NCBI RefSeq assembly: GCF_051106095.1
Contig: NC_135792.1
Location: 13,821,501 to 13,885,500, forward strand
Reading direction: 5' to 3'
DNA length: 64,000 nucleotides
Origin: Pogona vitticeps
Lineage: Eukaryota > Chordata > Lepidosauria > Squamata > Agamidae
In this document: positions 20,620 through 31,063 of the stretch, in pieces
Numbering within the stretch: the stretch's first letter is position 1
How the letters are laid out: each line of letters starts with the position of its first letter
Made by a program: the position numbers and the translations under genes
The notes under the pieces: generated by a model
Told to the model about the DNA's origin: nothing
The model's input: the letters and a program-made list of their open reading frames with translations, nothing else
Databases searched by the model: none

Positions 20620-21850
20620 CCCAGTCATCTTAGCTCCGCTTTATCATACAACAAGGCTTTCTCCGTATCTAAAAAATTGGTCCGTTATTACAAACGATTC
20701 TTGGGTACTAAATATTGTTCAGTACGGATATCTGATGGAGTTTCTCGACTACCCTCCTCTAGGGCAGGTTCTTCCTACACCATCCGACCCTGCTCTAGAG
20801 GAGGAAGTTCATTCCCTTCTTCTGAAAGGAGCCATTCAAAGGGTACCAGCAAGAGACGTCAGGAACGGCTTTTATTCAAAGTATTTTGCCGTTCCCAAGA
20901 AAGACGGCGGCATCAGACCGATTTTGGACTTACGACTGCTCAATACTTACCTCTGTCCACGAAAATTCCGGATGGTCACTCTGGAACAAATAATTCACCT
21001 CTTAACAAAGGGCAATTGGTTTCTTGTCATAGACCTAAAGGACGCTTACTTTCATATTACGATTCACCCTCAACATCGGAAGTACCTCAGGTTTCTGTTT
21101 CAGGATGCCATTTACCAATTTCTTGCCCTCCCGTTTGGCTTGGCTACGGCTCCCAGAACTTTCACAAAATGCATGTCTCCAGTCGCGGCTTACCTTCGTC
21201 TCAACGGGGTCCAGGTGTTCCCGTACATAGACGATTGGTTAGTGGTCTCCAAGTCCAGACGTCAGGCCCTGCAAGACAAAGCATACGTCCTTCATGTTCT
21301 ACGCAATCTAGGACTCACAGTCAACTTAAGAAAGTCGCATCTTACTCCATCTCAGGTCATAAGTTACATCGGAGCAAGGCTCGATGCGAGGAAGGGGCGC
21401 GTCTTTCTTCCAGCAGAAAGACGTCGAAAGATACGCAAGGCAATAAGGAAATTTCGCCCAGGGACAACCGTGTCAGCAAGACACGCCCAACATCTGCTCG
21501 GCCTCATGGCGTCAACAACACCAGGGTTGGCCCATGCCCGACTAAAACTCAGATCCCTTCAGGTCTGGCTCCTGTCCCTGTTCAATCCGGAGACAGATCA
21601 TCCACACAAGAGGCTTCTAGTCACTCAGGAGCTTGCCTCACAGCTCAAGTGGTGGACCTACCCTCCACACCTGAAAATAGGGAGACCCTTTCGGCAGCTT
21701 CAACTCACTGTACAGGTGACCACAGATGCGAGCCCGGTGGGTTGGGGTGCGCATTGTGGCCACCACAGGATTCATGCATTGTGGAATTCAGAGGAGCGGT
21801 CACTTCACATCAATCATTTGGAGGTCCTTGCCATCCTCAAAGCACTCTAG
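20312..21850 (+). CDS. DIRS reverse transcriptase segment (fossil)
   Basis: The core from about 20630 has VPKKDGGIRPILDLRLLN, LVIDLKDAYFHITIHP, FLALPFGLATAPRTFTKCM and VFPYIDDWLVVSK (YIDD box), diagnostic of DIRS/Pao-like reverse transcriptase. RNase H begins near QVTTDASPVGWGAHCG. The first 300 bases overlap the Gag frame, as usual in the family. Confidence 0.85.
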   Translation: MKICHLTPLVFLMKRPTPTWRNYTRQKRLPNLIIFSLNRSLTGTNGRNLTANMDKALSSNSLSLSRRLGLPILLLLLILTALSIPSAVRDSNNLSRNQNSTFDPVILAPLYHTTRLSPYLKNWSVITNDSWVLNIVQYGYLMEFLDYPPLGQVLPTPSDPALEEEVHSLLLKGAIQRVPARDVRNGFYSKYFAVPKKDGGIRPILDLRLLNTYLCPRKFRMVTLEQIIHLLTKGNWFLVIDLKDAYFHITIHPQHRKYLRFLFQDAIYQFLALPFGLATAPRTFTKCMSPVAAYLRLNGVQVFPYIDDWLVVSKSRRQALQDKAYVLHVLRNLGLTVNLRKSHLTPSQVISYIGARLDARKGRVFLPAERRRKIRKAIRKFRPGTTVSARHAQHLLGLMASTTPGLAHARLKLRSLQVWLLSLFNPETDHPHKRLLVTQELASQLKWWTYPPHLKIGRPFRQLQLTVQVTTDASPVGWGAHCGHHRIHALWNSEERSLHINHLEVLAILKAL

Positions 21851-22505
21851 TACACTCTTGCCCCTAGTACACGGCCGTGGTGTTCAGATAGCCACGGACA
21901 ACACCACGGCCATGTACTATGTGAACAAGCAAGGCGGAACACGTTCGAAGTCCCTGCTGTTACTTGTGGTGATGCTATGGGAATGGTGCTACAAACACCA
22001 TGTTTTTCCAGTGGCTGTGCATATTGCAACGGAGGACAACACGATAGCAGACGAATTGAGTCGCCGCGTGGCGCAGACACACGAGTGGCAACTCGACGAC
22101 AACGTATTCCAGTTCCTGTGTCGCCGCTGGGGCACCCCGGTCATCGATGTCTTTGCTACCACTCACAACAAGAAGTGTCTTCTTTATGCATCCAGAGCCG
22201 GACGGGGAGTCGGGTCCTCCGGGGATGCTTTCATGATAAGGTGGACCATGGGTTTAGTTTACCTGTTCCCGCCGTTTCCGTTAGTTCAGAGGACCTTACT
22301 CAAGGTCCAGTACGACGGAGCGGACGCCATCCTTGTAGCACCCTTCTGGCCCCGCCAGCCATGGTTCCACAGGTTGATGTCGATGTCCCACGAGGCGGTC
22401 CGGCTCCCTCTTCATCCTCATCTTTTGACACAGGATGCGGGCAAGATACTTCACCCGGACTTAGAAACCCTTCACCTAACTGCGTGGAGGATATCCCGCA
22501 GATAA
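21726..22505 (+). CDS. DIRS RNase H and C-terminal pol segment (fossil)
   Basis: The segment carries QIATDNTTAMYYVNKQGG, DNTIADELSRR, VIDVFATTHNKKC and ILVAPFWPRQPWFHRL. This is the RNase H and following conserved block found at the end of DIRS pol. The same block is recognisable in copies 1 and 6 of this window. Confidence 0.8.
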   Translation: MRARWVGVRIVATTGFMHCGIQRSGHFTSIIWRSLPSSKHSSTLLPLVHGRGVQIATDNTTAMYYVNKQGGTRSKSLLLLVVMLWEWCYKHHVFPVAVHIATEDNTIADELSRRVAQTHEWQLDDNVFQFLCRRWGTPVIDVFATTHNKKCLLYASRAGRGVGSSGDAFMIRWTMGLVYLFPPFPLVQRTLLKVQYDGADAILVAPFWPRQPWFHRLMSMSHEAVRLPLHPHLLTQDAGKILHPDLETLHLTAWRISRR

Positions 22506-23506
22506 GGGAAGTTCTAGTCATGTCCAAAAAACCATCCACCACGAAACTGTATAGTTACAAATGGAAAGGTTTTTTGAAATTCACAGCTTCTAGAGGACTC
22601 GTTGCTTCTCCAGTCAGCTTGTCTACGTTGCTCCTTTTTCTTCGTTATCTTTTCGACTTTAACCTTTCTGTTTCTACTTTGAAGGTTTATATAGCGGCGA
22701 TTGTTTCCTTTCAGCCGCCTGGTTCGTCGGCTTCTCGTCTGTTCTCACATCCGACTGTTAAGAACTTTTTAAAAGGTGTAGTGAATCTTCGGCCTCCAAC
22801 TAAGTTGCCTGTACCTCAGTGGTCACTGCAATTAGTGCTGCATGCCCTCATGAGACCTCCCTTTGAGCCAATGGCTACATGTGACTTAAAACTTTTATCT
22901 CTCAAATCCCTTTTTCTAGTGGCCATTACGTCTGCCCGCAGGGCTGGTGAATTAGCGGCGCTTCGGGTGGATCAACCCTATCTTCAATTTTTTAAGGAGA
23001 AAGTTGTTCTGCATACGGATGTCTCCTTTCTTCCTAAGGTTGTTTCTCAGTTCCATCTGAATCAACCCTTGATTTTACCTACCTTGTTTCCGAATCCGTC
23101 TGATGATACTGAGCGCATGCTTCATATGTTGGACGTTAGAAGAGCCCTTGCCTTTTATGTTTCTCGGACAAAGCAATTCCGTTTATCCACTAGGCTTTTC
23201 CTGTGTTACTTTGGTTCAAAAAAGGGGCTACCAGCTTCACCGTCCACCTTGTCCAGGTGGCTAGTCTCCACAATCTCACTAGCCTATCAGCTTACGCACC
23301 AGACTCCTCCCGATGGACTTCGAGCTCATTCTACGAGGGCAGTGGCCTCATCTACCGCTCTGCTACGTGGCATTGATGTCCCGGATATTTGCCGCACTGC
23401 CACGTGGTCTAACGTCTCTACGTTTGTTGCCCATTACAGACTGGACTTGAGAGCTCGGAAAGAGGCGTCCTTCGGGAAAGCAGTATTAACATCTGTACTC
23501 CAGTGA
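21977..23506 (+). CDS. DIRS tyrosine recombinase segment (fossil)
   Basis: The recombinase part starts near MSKKPSTTKLYSYKWKGFL (about 22520). Visible catalytic signatures are SARRAGELAALRV (first Arg), LRAHSTRAVASS (His-x-x-Arg) and FVAHYRLDLRAR (Tyr). The family uses this enzyme to insert a circular cDNA, which explains the absence of integrase and of a regular target duplication. The stop is followed within about 40 bases by the internal complementary region. Confidence 0.85.
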   Translation: MGMVLQTPCFSSGCAYCNGGQHDSRRIESPRGADTRVATRRQRIPVPVSPLGHPGHRCLCYHSQQEVSSLCIQSRTGSRVLRGCFHDKVDHGFSLPVPAVSVSSEDLTQGPVRRSGRHPCSTLLAPPAMVPQVDVDVPRGGPAPSSSSSFDTGCGQDTSPGLRNPSPNCVEDIPQIREVLVMSKKPSTTKLYSYKWKGFLKFTASRGLVASPVSLSTLLLFLRYLFDFNLSVSTLKVYIAAIVSFQPPGSSASRLFSHPTVKNFLKGVVNLRPPTKLPVPQWSLQLVLHALMRPPFEPMATCDLKLLSLKSLFLVAITSARRAGELAALRVDQPYLQFFKEKVVLHTDVSFLPKVVSQFHLNQPLILPTLFPNPSDDTERMLHMLDVRRALAFYVSRTKQFRLSTRLFLCYFGSKKGLPASPSTLSRWLVSTISLAYQLTHQTPPDGLRAHSTRAVASSTALLRGIDVPDICRTATWSNVSTFVAHYRLDLRARKEASFGKAVLTSVLQ

Positions 23507-23542
23507 CGTCCCTCCGCCTGGTGAGTAGCTAGCTAGTCACCC

Positions 23543-23638
23543 TTGTTGTGTGCATTCACAGAAGACCACAATGAAGAAAGACGGGTTACTTACCTGTAAC
23601 CATGGTTCTTCAAGTGGTCATTCTGTGAATTCACACAA
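23543..23638. repeat. DIRS internal complementary region (copy 2)
   Basis: TGTGCATTCACAGAAGACCA complements the left end. It is followed by GGTTACTTACCTGTAACCAT, which complements the right end. Confidence 0.8.
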
Positions 23639-23711
23639 TCCCACCCTGCCTCCCCACTATCCGTCACTGGCATTTACATTATTGCTCTGCTCAGTGTACT
23701 GAGGTTCTAGT

Positions 23712-23898
23712 GGCGGATAAATGGAACTGAGGAGGGGGTGGGAGGAGCATGCGCAGTATGAATGACCTACAACTTTGTTTCTTTTATTTAAGCTCTAGAA
23801 CGTTCCGAGGAGATCATCGCTGGCGCTGATTAACCCTTGTTGTGTGAATTCACAGAATGACCACTTGAAGAACCATGGTTACAGGTAAGTAACCCGTC
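23712..23898 (+). repeat. right inverted terminal repeat of DIRS copy 2
   Basis: It mirrors 17991-18155 and extends further outward through CATGGTTACAGGTAAGTAAC, an extension that matches the internal complementary region. Confidence 0.85.
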
Positions 23899-24002
23899 TT
23901 TTTCAGTGCATTCCTATGGGAAATGGTGCTTCGACTTACGAACATTTTGACTTACAAACACCATTCCAATATGGATTAAGTTTGTAAATCAAGGTACCAT
24001 CG

Positions 24003-25190
24003 TATAAGATGGATTTTGAAGGGGCAGAGGAACTTGAGACCAAATTGCTAACATGCGCTGGATTATGAAGAAGGCCAGAGAGTTCCAGAAAAACATATAC
24101 TTCTGCTTCATTGACTATGCAAAAGCCCTTGACTGTGTGGAACACAGCAAACTATGGCAAGTTCTTAAAGAAATGGGAGTGCCTGACCACCTTATCGCCT
24201 GAGAAATCTATATGTGGGACAGGAAGCAACAGTTAGAACTGGATATGGAACAACTGATTGTTCCAGAATTAGGAAAGGAGTACAACAAGGCTGTATATTG
24301 TCCACCTTCTTATTTAACTTATATGCAAAATACATCATACGAAAGGCTGGACTGCATGAATCCCAAGCCAGAAATAAGATTGCCGGAAGAAATAGCAACA
24401 ACCTCAGATATGCAGATGTTACCACTCTGATGGCAGAAAGTGAGGAGGAATTAAAGAACCTCTTAATGAGAGTGAAAGAGGAGAGCACAAAAAATGGTCT
24501 GAAGCTCAACATGAAAAAAACTAAGATCATGGCCATGGGCCCCATCACCTCCTGGGAAATAGAAGGGGAAGATATGGAGGCAGTGACAGAGTTTACCTTC
24601 CTAGGCTCCATGATCACTGCAGATGGTGACGGCAGCCACAAAAGTAAAAGATTCCTGCTTCTTGGGAGGAAAGCGATGACAAACCTACACAGCATCTTAA
24701 AAGGCAGAGACATCACCTTGCCAACAAAAGTCCGCATAGTCTAAGCTATGGTTTTTCCAGTAGTGATGTATGGAAGTGAGAGCTGGACCATAAGGAAGGC
24801 TGACTGCCAATGAATTGATTCTTTTGAATTGTGGTGCTGTAGGAGACTCTTGAGAGTCCCCTGGACTGCAAGGAGAACAAACCAATCCATTTTGAAGGAA
24901 ATCAACCCAGAGTTTTCACTGGAATGACAGATCCAGAAGCTGAGGCTCCAATACTTTGGCCATCTCATGAGAAGAGAAGAGTCCCTGGAAAAGACCCTGA
25001 TGTTGGGAAAGTGTGAGGGCGAGAGGAGAAAGGGATGACAAAGGATGAGATGGTTGGACAGTGTCATCGAAGCTACCAACATGAATTTGACCCAACTTCA
25101 GGAGGCAGTGGAAGACAGGAGGGCCTGGCGTGCTCTGGTCCAGGAGTTCATGAAGAGTCGGACATGACTAAACAACAACAACAAAAACTC
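24003..25190 (+). mobile_element. RTE-BovB LINE, 3' part
   Basis: The BovB frame resumes with FCFIDYAKALDCVEHSKLW, RKGVQQGCILSTFLFNLYA and LRYADVTTLMAESEEELK. The catalytic box is YADV where active copies have YADD. Then come ITADGDGSHK, VVMYGSESWTIRKADC and LRLQYFGHLMRREESLEKTL. Stops interrupt the frame, for example after DHLIA near 24200 and after TKVRIV at 24742. It ends with AGAGTCGGACATGACTAAAC and a CAACAACAA tail, the typical BovB 3' end. With 14500-17279 it makes one nearly full-length, dead LINE. Confidence 0.9.
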
Positions 25191-25703
25191 CTTCAACTGT
25201 TGGATATTTTGTTTTAGGGTGAGGGAAGTGACTTTATGTGTAGTAAATATATCATGAAATATAACAAGTGTTTACATATATATGATCAAAATGTGTTGTT
25301 TTTTGTCGGGGTAGGAAAATGGGTTTTCACCACTGTCTGAACCATTTCGAGAAACAAGAAGCATTCACACTGTATGCTTGTTTAGACATTTCTTAAACCA
25401 TACACACATGTACAGGAGAGAGTTAACCAAAACATGTCTCTTCACATGGGCAGTGGCAATCTGAAGGGGAAAGTCTCTACTGCATGTGAAGTCTACATGT
25501 GGTAAGGAACCCTGTTTTTTCATGATCATCAGTTATGTGAAGAAGCTCCGTGTGTAGCAAATCTCCTTTTCAGACATTTGCTGTCCAAAACAATAGGAGG
25601 TGGATATATAGCACTTTGCATCTCCTCAAATATTCAAATTACTGCTTTTCTGTATCCCTAATTAGAATTCACTCTTTGTGCTCATCAATGAATTTATGAA
25701 TTC
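25191..25703 (+). other. TDRD12 intron, nothing recognised
   Basis: Unique-looking A/T-rich intron sequence between the BovB tail and the 77-bp repeat. Confidence 0.5.
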
Positions 25704-25780
25704 TTGTGCTCACTATCATTCACATTTGTTATAAAGCAGCTCTTACCATTGCTTTGCGTTCAGATGAAAAGTGGTTAACT
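25704..25780 (+). repeat. 77-bp direct repeat, left copy
   Basis: It runs from TTGTGCTCACTATCATTCAC to AAAAGTGGTTAACT and recurs at 26872-26948 with about five differences. The two copies flank a DIRS fragment exactly. Confidence 0.85.
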
Positions 25781-26871
25781 TACATGTAACCATGGTTCTT
25801 CAAGTGGACCTCTGTGAATTCACACATATGAAAAGTTGTCATAAGACAAAACCACCTACTAAGAAGTCGGCCAGCGATCTGAAACAAAAGAATTCAACAG
25901 CTAAGGTCAAAGGAACACTCTGTTACTGTTCCCCCTGTGTCGGCGTTGGTGCCCTCGCCTGTTTTGGAAAATTCTTCCCAGGATCGGGAATCTTTGTCTG
26001 AGGCAGGAACTTCTTTGCCAACTCGATAGCAAGAACTCCTGCCTGTTGACGCCAAACAGTCACCATCCATGAGCCAACTAGCTCAGACTATTGTTGGTTC
26101 GACTATGGCCCAGGACAACCCTGTTTTTACCAGGCGGGCATCACAAACTCCTTCATTGGCGTCAAGGTCTTTGGCTTCAAATTCTCCACCCCGAAAGAAG
26201 CCAGCCAAGACTAAGAATCTGTCTCCTCCTCGATGTCCACATTCGGGACAGGAGGTAGTGGTTTTGCTTAGAAAGTCTCGGCACCGTCATAAGCACAGAC
26301 ATGATGACTCTGACTTCGACGTCGAGAGGAGAAGAAGACATTGACGTCAAAGAGAAGAATATCTGATTCAGACTACAGCGAGGACCAAAGGAAATCTCGA
26401 CGTCGAAGATGGGATTATACATCAGACTCTTCAACGTCAGAGGATTACAGGAGGAGAAGGAAGAGAACTCATGATTATTCCTCTTCTCCTTCATCACCTT
26501 CTCTCCCTGGCAAGCATCGACATTGGGGTCATCAGTCAGGATCAGGAGAAAAGTCGTTCAGTCTGAGGTCAGGGCAACAGATAGGTGGAAAGTCGAAAAA
26601 ACAAACTGAGTCAGGATTAAAAATAGCCAATTTAACAATGCGGATATAGAGCTCTAGGCGAGAGGTTCCAACTCTGCGAGCGGAAAAAATGGAACTGAGA
26701 GCTAAGGTGGGCGGAGCATGCACTATAGGGGGCAACCTAAACTTTGTTACTTTTTTCTAAAGCTCTAGAAGATTCTGAGAGGACCAGCGCAGGCACTGTT
26801 TAACCCACTTGTGTGAATTCACAGAGGTCCACTTGAAGAACCATGGTTACAGGTAAGTAATCTGTCTATTG
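25781..26871 (+). mobile_element. DIRS fragment between direct repeats (copy 3)
   Basis: The left end has CCATGGTTCTTCAAGTGGAC and the right end has its complement, GTCCACTTGAAGAACCATGG, so both DIRS ends are present. Between them is only Gag-like sequence, with the same Arg-Ser type (RKSRHRHKHRHDDSDF, RRISDSDYSEDQRKSRRRRW). Reverse transcriptase and recombinase are absent. It is broken and about 1.1 kb. Confidence 0.75.
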
Positions 26872-26948
26872 TTGTGCTCACTACCATTCACATTTGTTAT
26901 AAAGCAGCCCTGACCATTGCTTTGTGTTCAGATGAAAAGTGGTTAACT
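26872..26948 (+). repeat. 77-bp direct repeat, right copy
   Basis: Matches 25704-25780. Since DIRS insertion is not known to make long target duplications, this may be an older tandem duplication or a rearrangement product. Confidence 0.85.
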
Positions 26949-27341
26949 GATGAAAAAAGGATTTAGCTTCTGTGATTTTTCCTTGTGAATAGTTGTGAGC
27001 AGAAGAGGGTATCCTGTAGACCATCTTGACTGCTGCCATGGGTGTTGTCTGCATTTAGGCTGCCCCTTGCTATGTAAAGCTTAGCATCCTTTTTCCTGCT
27101 GGAATGATATTTTGCAGCAATATCAGGCCATTTGACAGAAAGCACAATATCCCACATTCATAAACTGGAGATTAAATGGAAAATCTCACTTCCTATATAG
27201 CTTTAGAACCTTATAGCCTGTGATGTTTGAGCCTAAATCTGCCACCTTTTGGCTGTAGAGACTATAAGAACATCTAGAATTTCGAACTCTGCTGATCCAA
27301 TGACTAAAAGAAAAAAAGCGAGCATCTTTTCTCCCTTTCAG
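26949..27341 (+). other. TDRD12 intron, nothing recognised
   Basis: No repeat or motif recognised. It ends in the polypyrimidine tract TTTTCTCCCTTTCAG that serves the next exon. Confidence 0.5.
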
Positions 27342-27526
27342 AATCCATCCTCTAAGCTGTGGAACAGGAGAGAAAGCTACACCGATTTCACCACAGAGGA
27401 TCTTGGAGCATACTATTAATGCTTCACATAACTTGGAGGAACAGGTCCCATCCAGTGGACATAACGAGCAAGAGAGAGACACCTTGACAGCTGATGGCCA
27501 CTCTCAAGTAACCTTGCAAAACCATT
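27342..27526 (+). CDS. TDRD12: TDRD12 exon (linker before CS domain)
   Basis: The acceptor is TTTTCTCCCTTTCAG. One base completes the leucine codon begun in the exon at 14092. The frame then reads IHPLSCGTGEKATPISPQ, RILEHTINASHNLEEQVPSS and GHNEQERDTLTADGHSQ. This is a low-complexity acidic linker, the part of TDRD12 that is poorly conserved between species. Two donors are possible: GTAACC after 27507 (phase 0) or GTAGTA after 27526 (one base left over). Only the second fits the next exon seen at 32089, giving a tyrosine codon. Alternatively a small exon between 27530 and 28460 was missed. The exon call rests on splice sites, an open frame and phase rather than strong homology. Confidence 0.7.
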
Positions 27527-28460
27527 GTAGTACGTACGCTGCCTTAGAAGGAATTTCATTCTGAAACACAGGTTTCTCCCGCCCTCCCCCAAAAAATCTG
27601 GCTATAAATCTGATTCATATGCAGAACGAATTTATATTATCTTGCTTTAATTTCTGTAAATCTGTAATAGCACAGCTTTCTTTCAAGTATACTAAATATA
27701 GTTATTACATGCCAAATATGTGTTAAACATAGCAAAAACATAGTTCATGAACCAATGCAGTTGAAATGCTGCATTTACCTGATTGCAATATTTTTTCATT
27801 ATACTGTAGAGTCTAAATCAGTATTTTTAGCATATGCTCCTTTAGAAAATCCCTTCAAACCTGACTCTCTCAGTAGTTTTATTTGATGCATGGAATATTG
27901 CAACTTGAGTAGCAGAAGCAGGGGAAAGGTGGGTAGGTGTTGTGCTCTCCAGACTTCCTTTAATACCAGCACTGTTGTTTTCTGCTATTGGGGAGTGATG
28001 GCTTTGGCAGGGGGAATTTTATGGAGACTTCATATTGGCTCTAAACTCACAAAATGAACTCTAAATTACAGCATAAAACAGAGGTAAAAAAAGATGAATG
28101 TAATAGGTACATCTTATCACCTCAAAGATGCACACTATAATGTACACTAAGAAGGTATTGCATAGGTTTTATATTCATTTTCCAAGTTGTAAAAAGTAGA
28201 TTTTTCCCCTTTGACCTATGCACAGTTCCCCTGGAATCCTGAAGTGCATTCTCCCTGTAACAGATTGCTACACTAAAATATATGTAGCTCAGGTTCCAAA
28301 AGATTACCTATGCAGTGTCCAGAGAATAAACCCTTTTTATACACTTTTTCTTGTCTGTAAATGTTTTTCAAATGCTGTATCAGAAGTTAAATATTTGTGG
28401 CAATACTCTGTTGAACACACATAGCTTAGTTATTAGGGCTAATGTTTATTTAAATATGAG
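27527..28460 (+). other. TDRD12 intron, nothing recognised
   Basis: No repeat family was recognised. A missed small TDRD12 exon cannot be excluded. Confidence 0.45.
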
Positions 28461-30637
28461 GTTCTTCTTCCTAGCCTCTCTGAATCACACCCTGGGTGAT
28501 CCGTGCCTGCGTGGAGCCTTATTGGAAAGTTCTAGAGCTTCTGCGGTAGCAAAAAACACATCAGAATAAGGCCCCTCCCCCTCGTATAAGTACCTTGGCG
28601 CCAAAGCTCCCCTTTCAGTTTCTTTCAACCGCCACGTTGAGAGCCTCATAGTTCTGCTTCTGTGAGTAAAAGAGAGATTATTCTTGAGTCCTTCCTGTTA
28701 TCAATCTTTTTTCCTTTTAGATGCAAATTCATTATCATCAGAGATTTTTTCCTTTCTGCTTCACTCGGCCTCCGGCCCGAACACACACACCCCCGTCATC
28801 CTTTTTTCTCCTCAAATTATTTTCTCCTATTCATCGCCCGTTTGGGCCCATTTAAGCACTGTGTGGTCTGTGATAACAAAATATCACTCTCCGACGGCCA
28901 CGCCAAGTGTCTTTTTGCTTGGGAGAGGCACACCAGACATCCTCCTTCTAGCATTGTAAGAACTTCAAGTCCTCCGTTCTGACTTATCCAGATTAAAACT
29001 CTGTCTTTGGGAACAATCCCTTCAGCCAACCAAAATGGCCCAGCCTCTTTGTAAGACCACCTCACAAACAAAAGCAATGTAGAAGGCTCTTTCTGAAGCC
29101 TCAAAGCAACATCCATCAACCACACCATCCCATTCTGACGCTCCATGCACTTTGTCTAAAGCTTCAAAAACCCATAAACCAAAGCTCTTGATACAAAAAT
29201 CCTCAATATCAAAGTGCTCCACTAAATGTCAAATGTCCACCAAAGCCTCTTTGGTTCCGGAGCCTTCTCCGCCTAAAAGGCCTAAATAGCACAAATCTAA
29301 AGCTGTAGTCATTTCTCATCAGCCTCAACCAACCGCCAAATCAATCTGGTTCGCCTTCTGATGACAACGGAATCCCCTTTCATCAACCCTGCTTCAAATC
29401 ACCAGAATGGGATGACAGAGTCGATCGATTGGCATCTTCTCCTCCCAGTCCTCAACACTTTGTTTTTTTGAGCAACCCTTCTGTAGTTGCTTCACCTGAC
29501 AGGGTCGATTCCACACAACAACTAGAGACCATACCTTGTTCGGTAACATCTGATCATCCACCATGACCACCTCAGAGACATCAACCCCAACAGTCCCTAG
29601 AGCTGTCTAGTCCATCACGCGTTGTTCAGACCTGCCTTCAGCACTCGCACCGGGTTGTCATTTGCCCCGACCAGTGCTCGACCAGACAAACTACAACCGC
29701 CAATCAGCCAGTTGCTCTATCCAGCTCAGCCATACCTTCTCATGGCGGGCCTCGATCTCGACAGCCATCAGTGTTGAAACAGCCATATCACCATGATCCA
29801 CATGGACTCCAACCTGCTCCCTACCTGGCACCTAAAAGACCCAGGACAGCCGAGTAATTTCTTCTACACGTGAGGCTTTTACAGCTCCAGCCTCCTGGTA
29901 TTTTCCCTCAAATCCAGAAGGAAATCATTCCTCTCACTCAGCATCTCCAGCATCTATATACCCCACTGCTTTACCAGCTTGTCAACAACCTGTTTCGACA
30001 TCACCAAGACACAGGCTTTGATATCGATGATCCTCAATATCCATCCTGACATTGAGCCACAAACGTCAATGCTATGACACTCAACCTATCGACACCGAAG
30101 TTGATCAGCAATCTGTCGACTCCCAACGTGATCCCGATTATTCCGATCATGGATCCAGACCTCAAGACGCCGTCAGTATTACTTACCTCACCAGAACCCG
30201 ACATTGTCAATCCTGACTTACCATCACCGGCGGAAGACTTCCAGACTTACGCCCAACTTATGATCCATATGGCTAAGTCTCTCAATCTCCAAATCCACCG
30301 TCCTTCGACAGAACCAGATGATCATCTATACGACCCAATCTCTAAAGATATAACTACTCAAGTACACATCTCGATGCTTCTGGCTCTACTCAACACCGCT
30401 CAAAGATCCTGGACAAAACCAGCCTCTTCCCATGCCATGTCTAAACAAATCGATAACCTCTACAGAGTCCATGACCCTGAAGCTCTATTTCTTCCAAAAC
30501 AACCAGTTCCAAACTCTATTTGTGTCGAAGCCTCACAACCCAGGTCTCGACATCGACAAATGCCCATACCACCAAATATAGACAGTAGACAGCCTTCCCC
30601 GCAGTGGTCACTAACATTAGTACTGCAACAACTGATT

Positions 30638-30950
30638 TAAAGTAAAGGTTCCCACTGACATTTAGTCCAGTTTTGTCCGACTCCAAGCCGTAGAGCCAAC
30701 ATTTGTCCATAGGCAGTTTCCATTGTCACATGGCCAGCACAACTAGACAGGGAACACCATTACCTTCCCACCGTGGTGGTACCTATTTATCTACTTGCAT
30801 TTAGAACTGCTAGGTTGGCAGGAGCTGGGACAAGTGACGGGAGCTCACTCCGTCACGTGGATCTGATCTTACAACTGCTGGTCTTCTGACCTTGCAGCAC
30901 AGAGGCTTCTGTGGTTTAACCCACAGCGCCACTACATCCCACTACTTACT
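30638..30950 (-). mobile_element. Sauria-type SINE inside DIRS copy 4
   Basis: Read on the minus strand it starts near GTGGCGCTGTGGGTTAAACC, has the conserved AGACCAGCAGTTGTAAGATC and CTCCCGTCACTTGTCCCAGC blocks, and ends with the BovB-like tail (GGACAAAACTGGACTAAATG) and GGAACCTTTACTTT. Squamate Sauria SINEs have a tRNA-like head and are thought to be mobilised by BovB. Confidence 0.8.
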
Positions 30951-31063
30951 TTTAAAACAGTTTTCCTCATCGCCATCGCCTCAGCTCAATGAGCTAGTGA
31001 TTTAGCAGCCTTACGTTACGACTATCCTTATTTACAGTTTTCCTGGACGAAGTCAAACTATCC

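Larger units (their letters stand above)
17991..23898 (+). mobile_element. DIRS-like retrotransposon, near-complete fossil (copy 2)
   Basis: This is the best-preserved DIRS element of the window. Inverted terminal repeats lie at 17991-18155 and 23712-23898, with an internal complementary region at 23543-23638. Long overlapping open segments cover Gag (18229-20619), reverse transcriptase (20312-21850), RNase H (21726-22505) and tyrosine recombinase (21977-23506). Overlapping frames are normal in this group. The structure looks nearly whole, with perhaps one or two breaks. The terminal repeats are very similar by eye, so it is the youngest DIRS copy here. It lies in a Tigger-like MITE within a BovB LINE within a TDRD12 intron. 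It has no protease or integrase, as expected for DIRS. Confidence 0.92.
17280..24002 (+). mobile_element. Tigger-like MITE (split by a DIRS element)
   Basis: The element starts CAGTGGAACCTTGACTTACG after TA and ends AAATCAAGGTACCATCG before TA, breaking the BovB reverse transcriptase. The left arm (17280-17990) aligns with the MITE at 32332-33316. The right arm (23899-24002) has the mirrored terminal repeat. No transposase is encoded. The DIRS element at 17991-23898 sits inside it. The TA target and terminal repeats fit Tc1/mariner-Tigger derivatives. Confidence 0.8.

Noticed and set aside
21977-23506. A phage or bacterial integrase, suggesting contamination or transfer.
   Set aside because: The tyrosine recombinase lies in a DIRS element with reverse transcriptase, inverted terminal repeats and internal complementary region, inside vertebrate introns.
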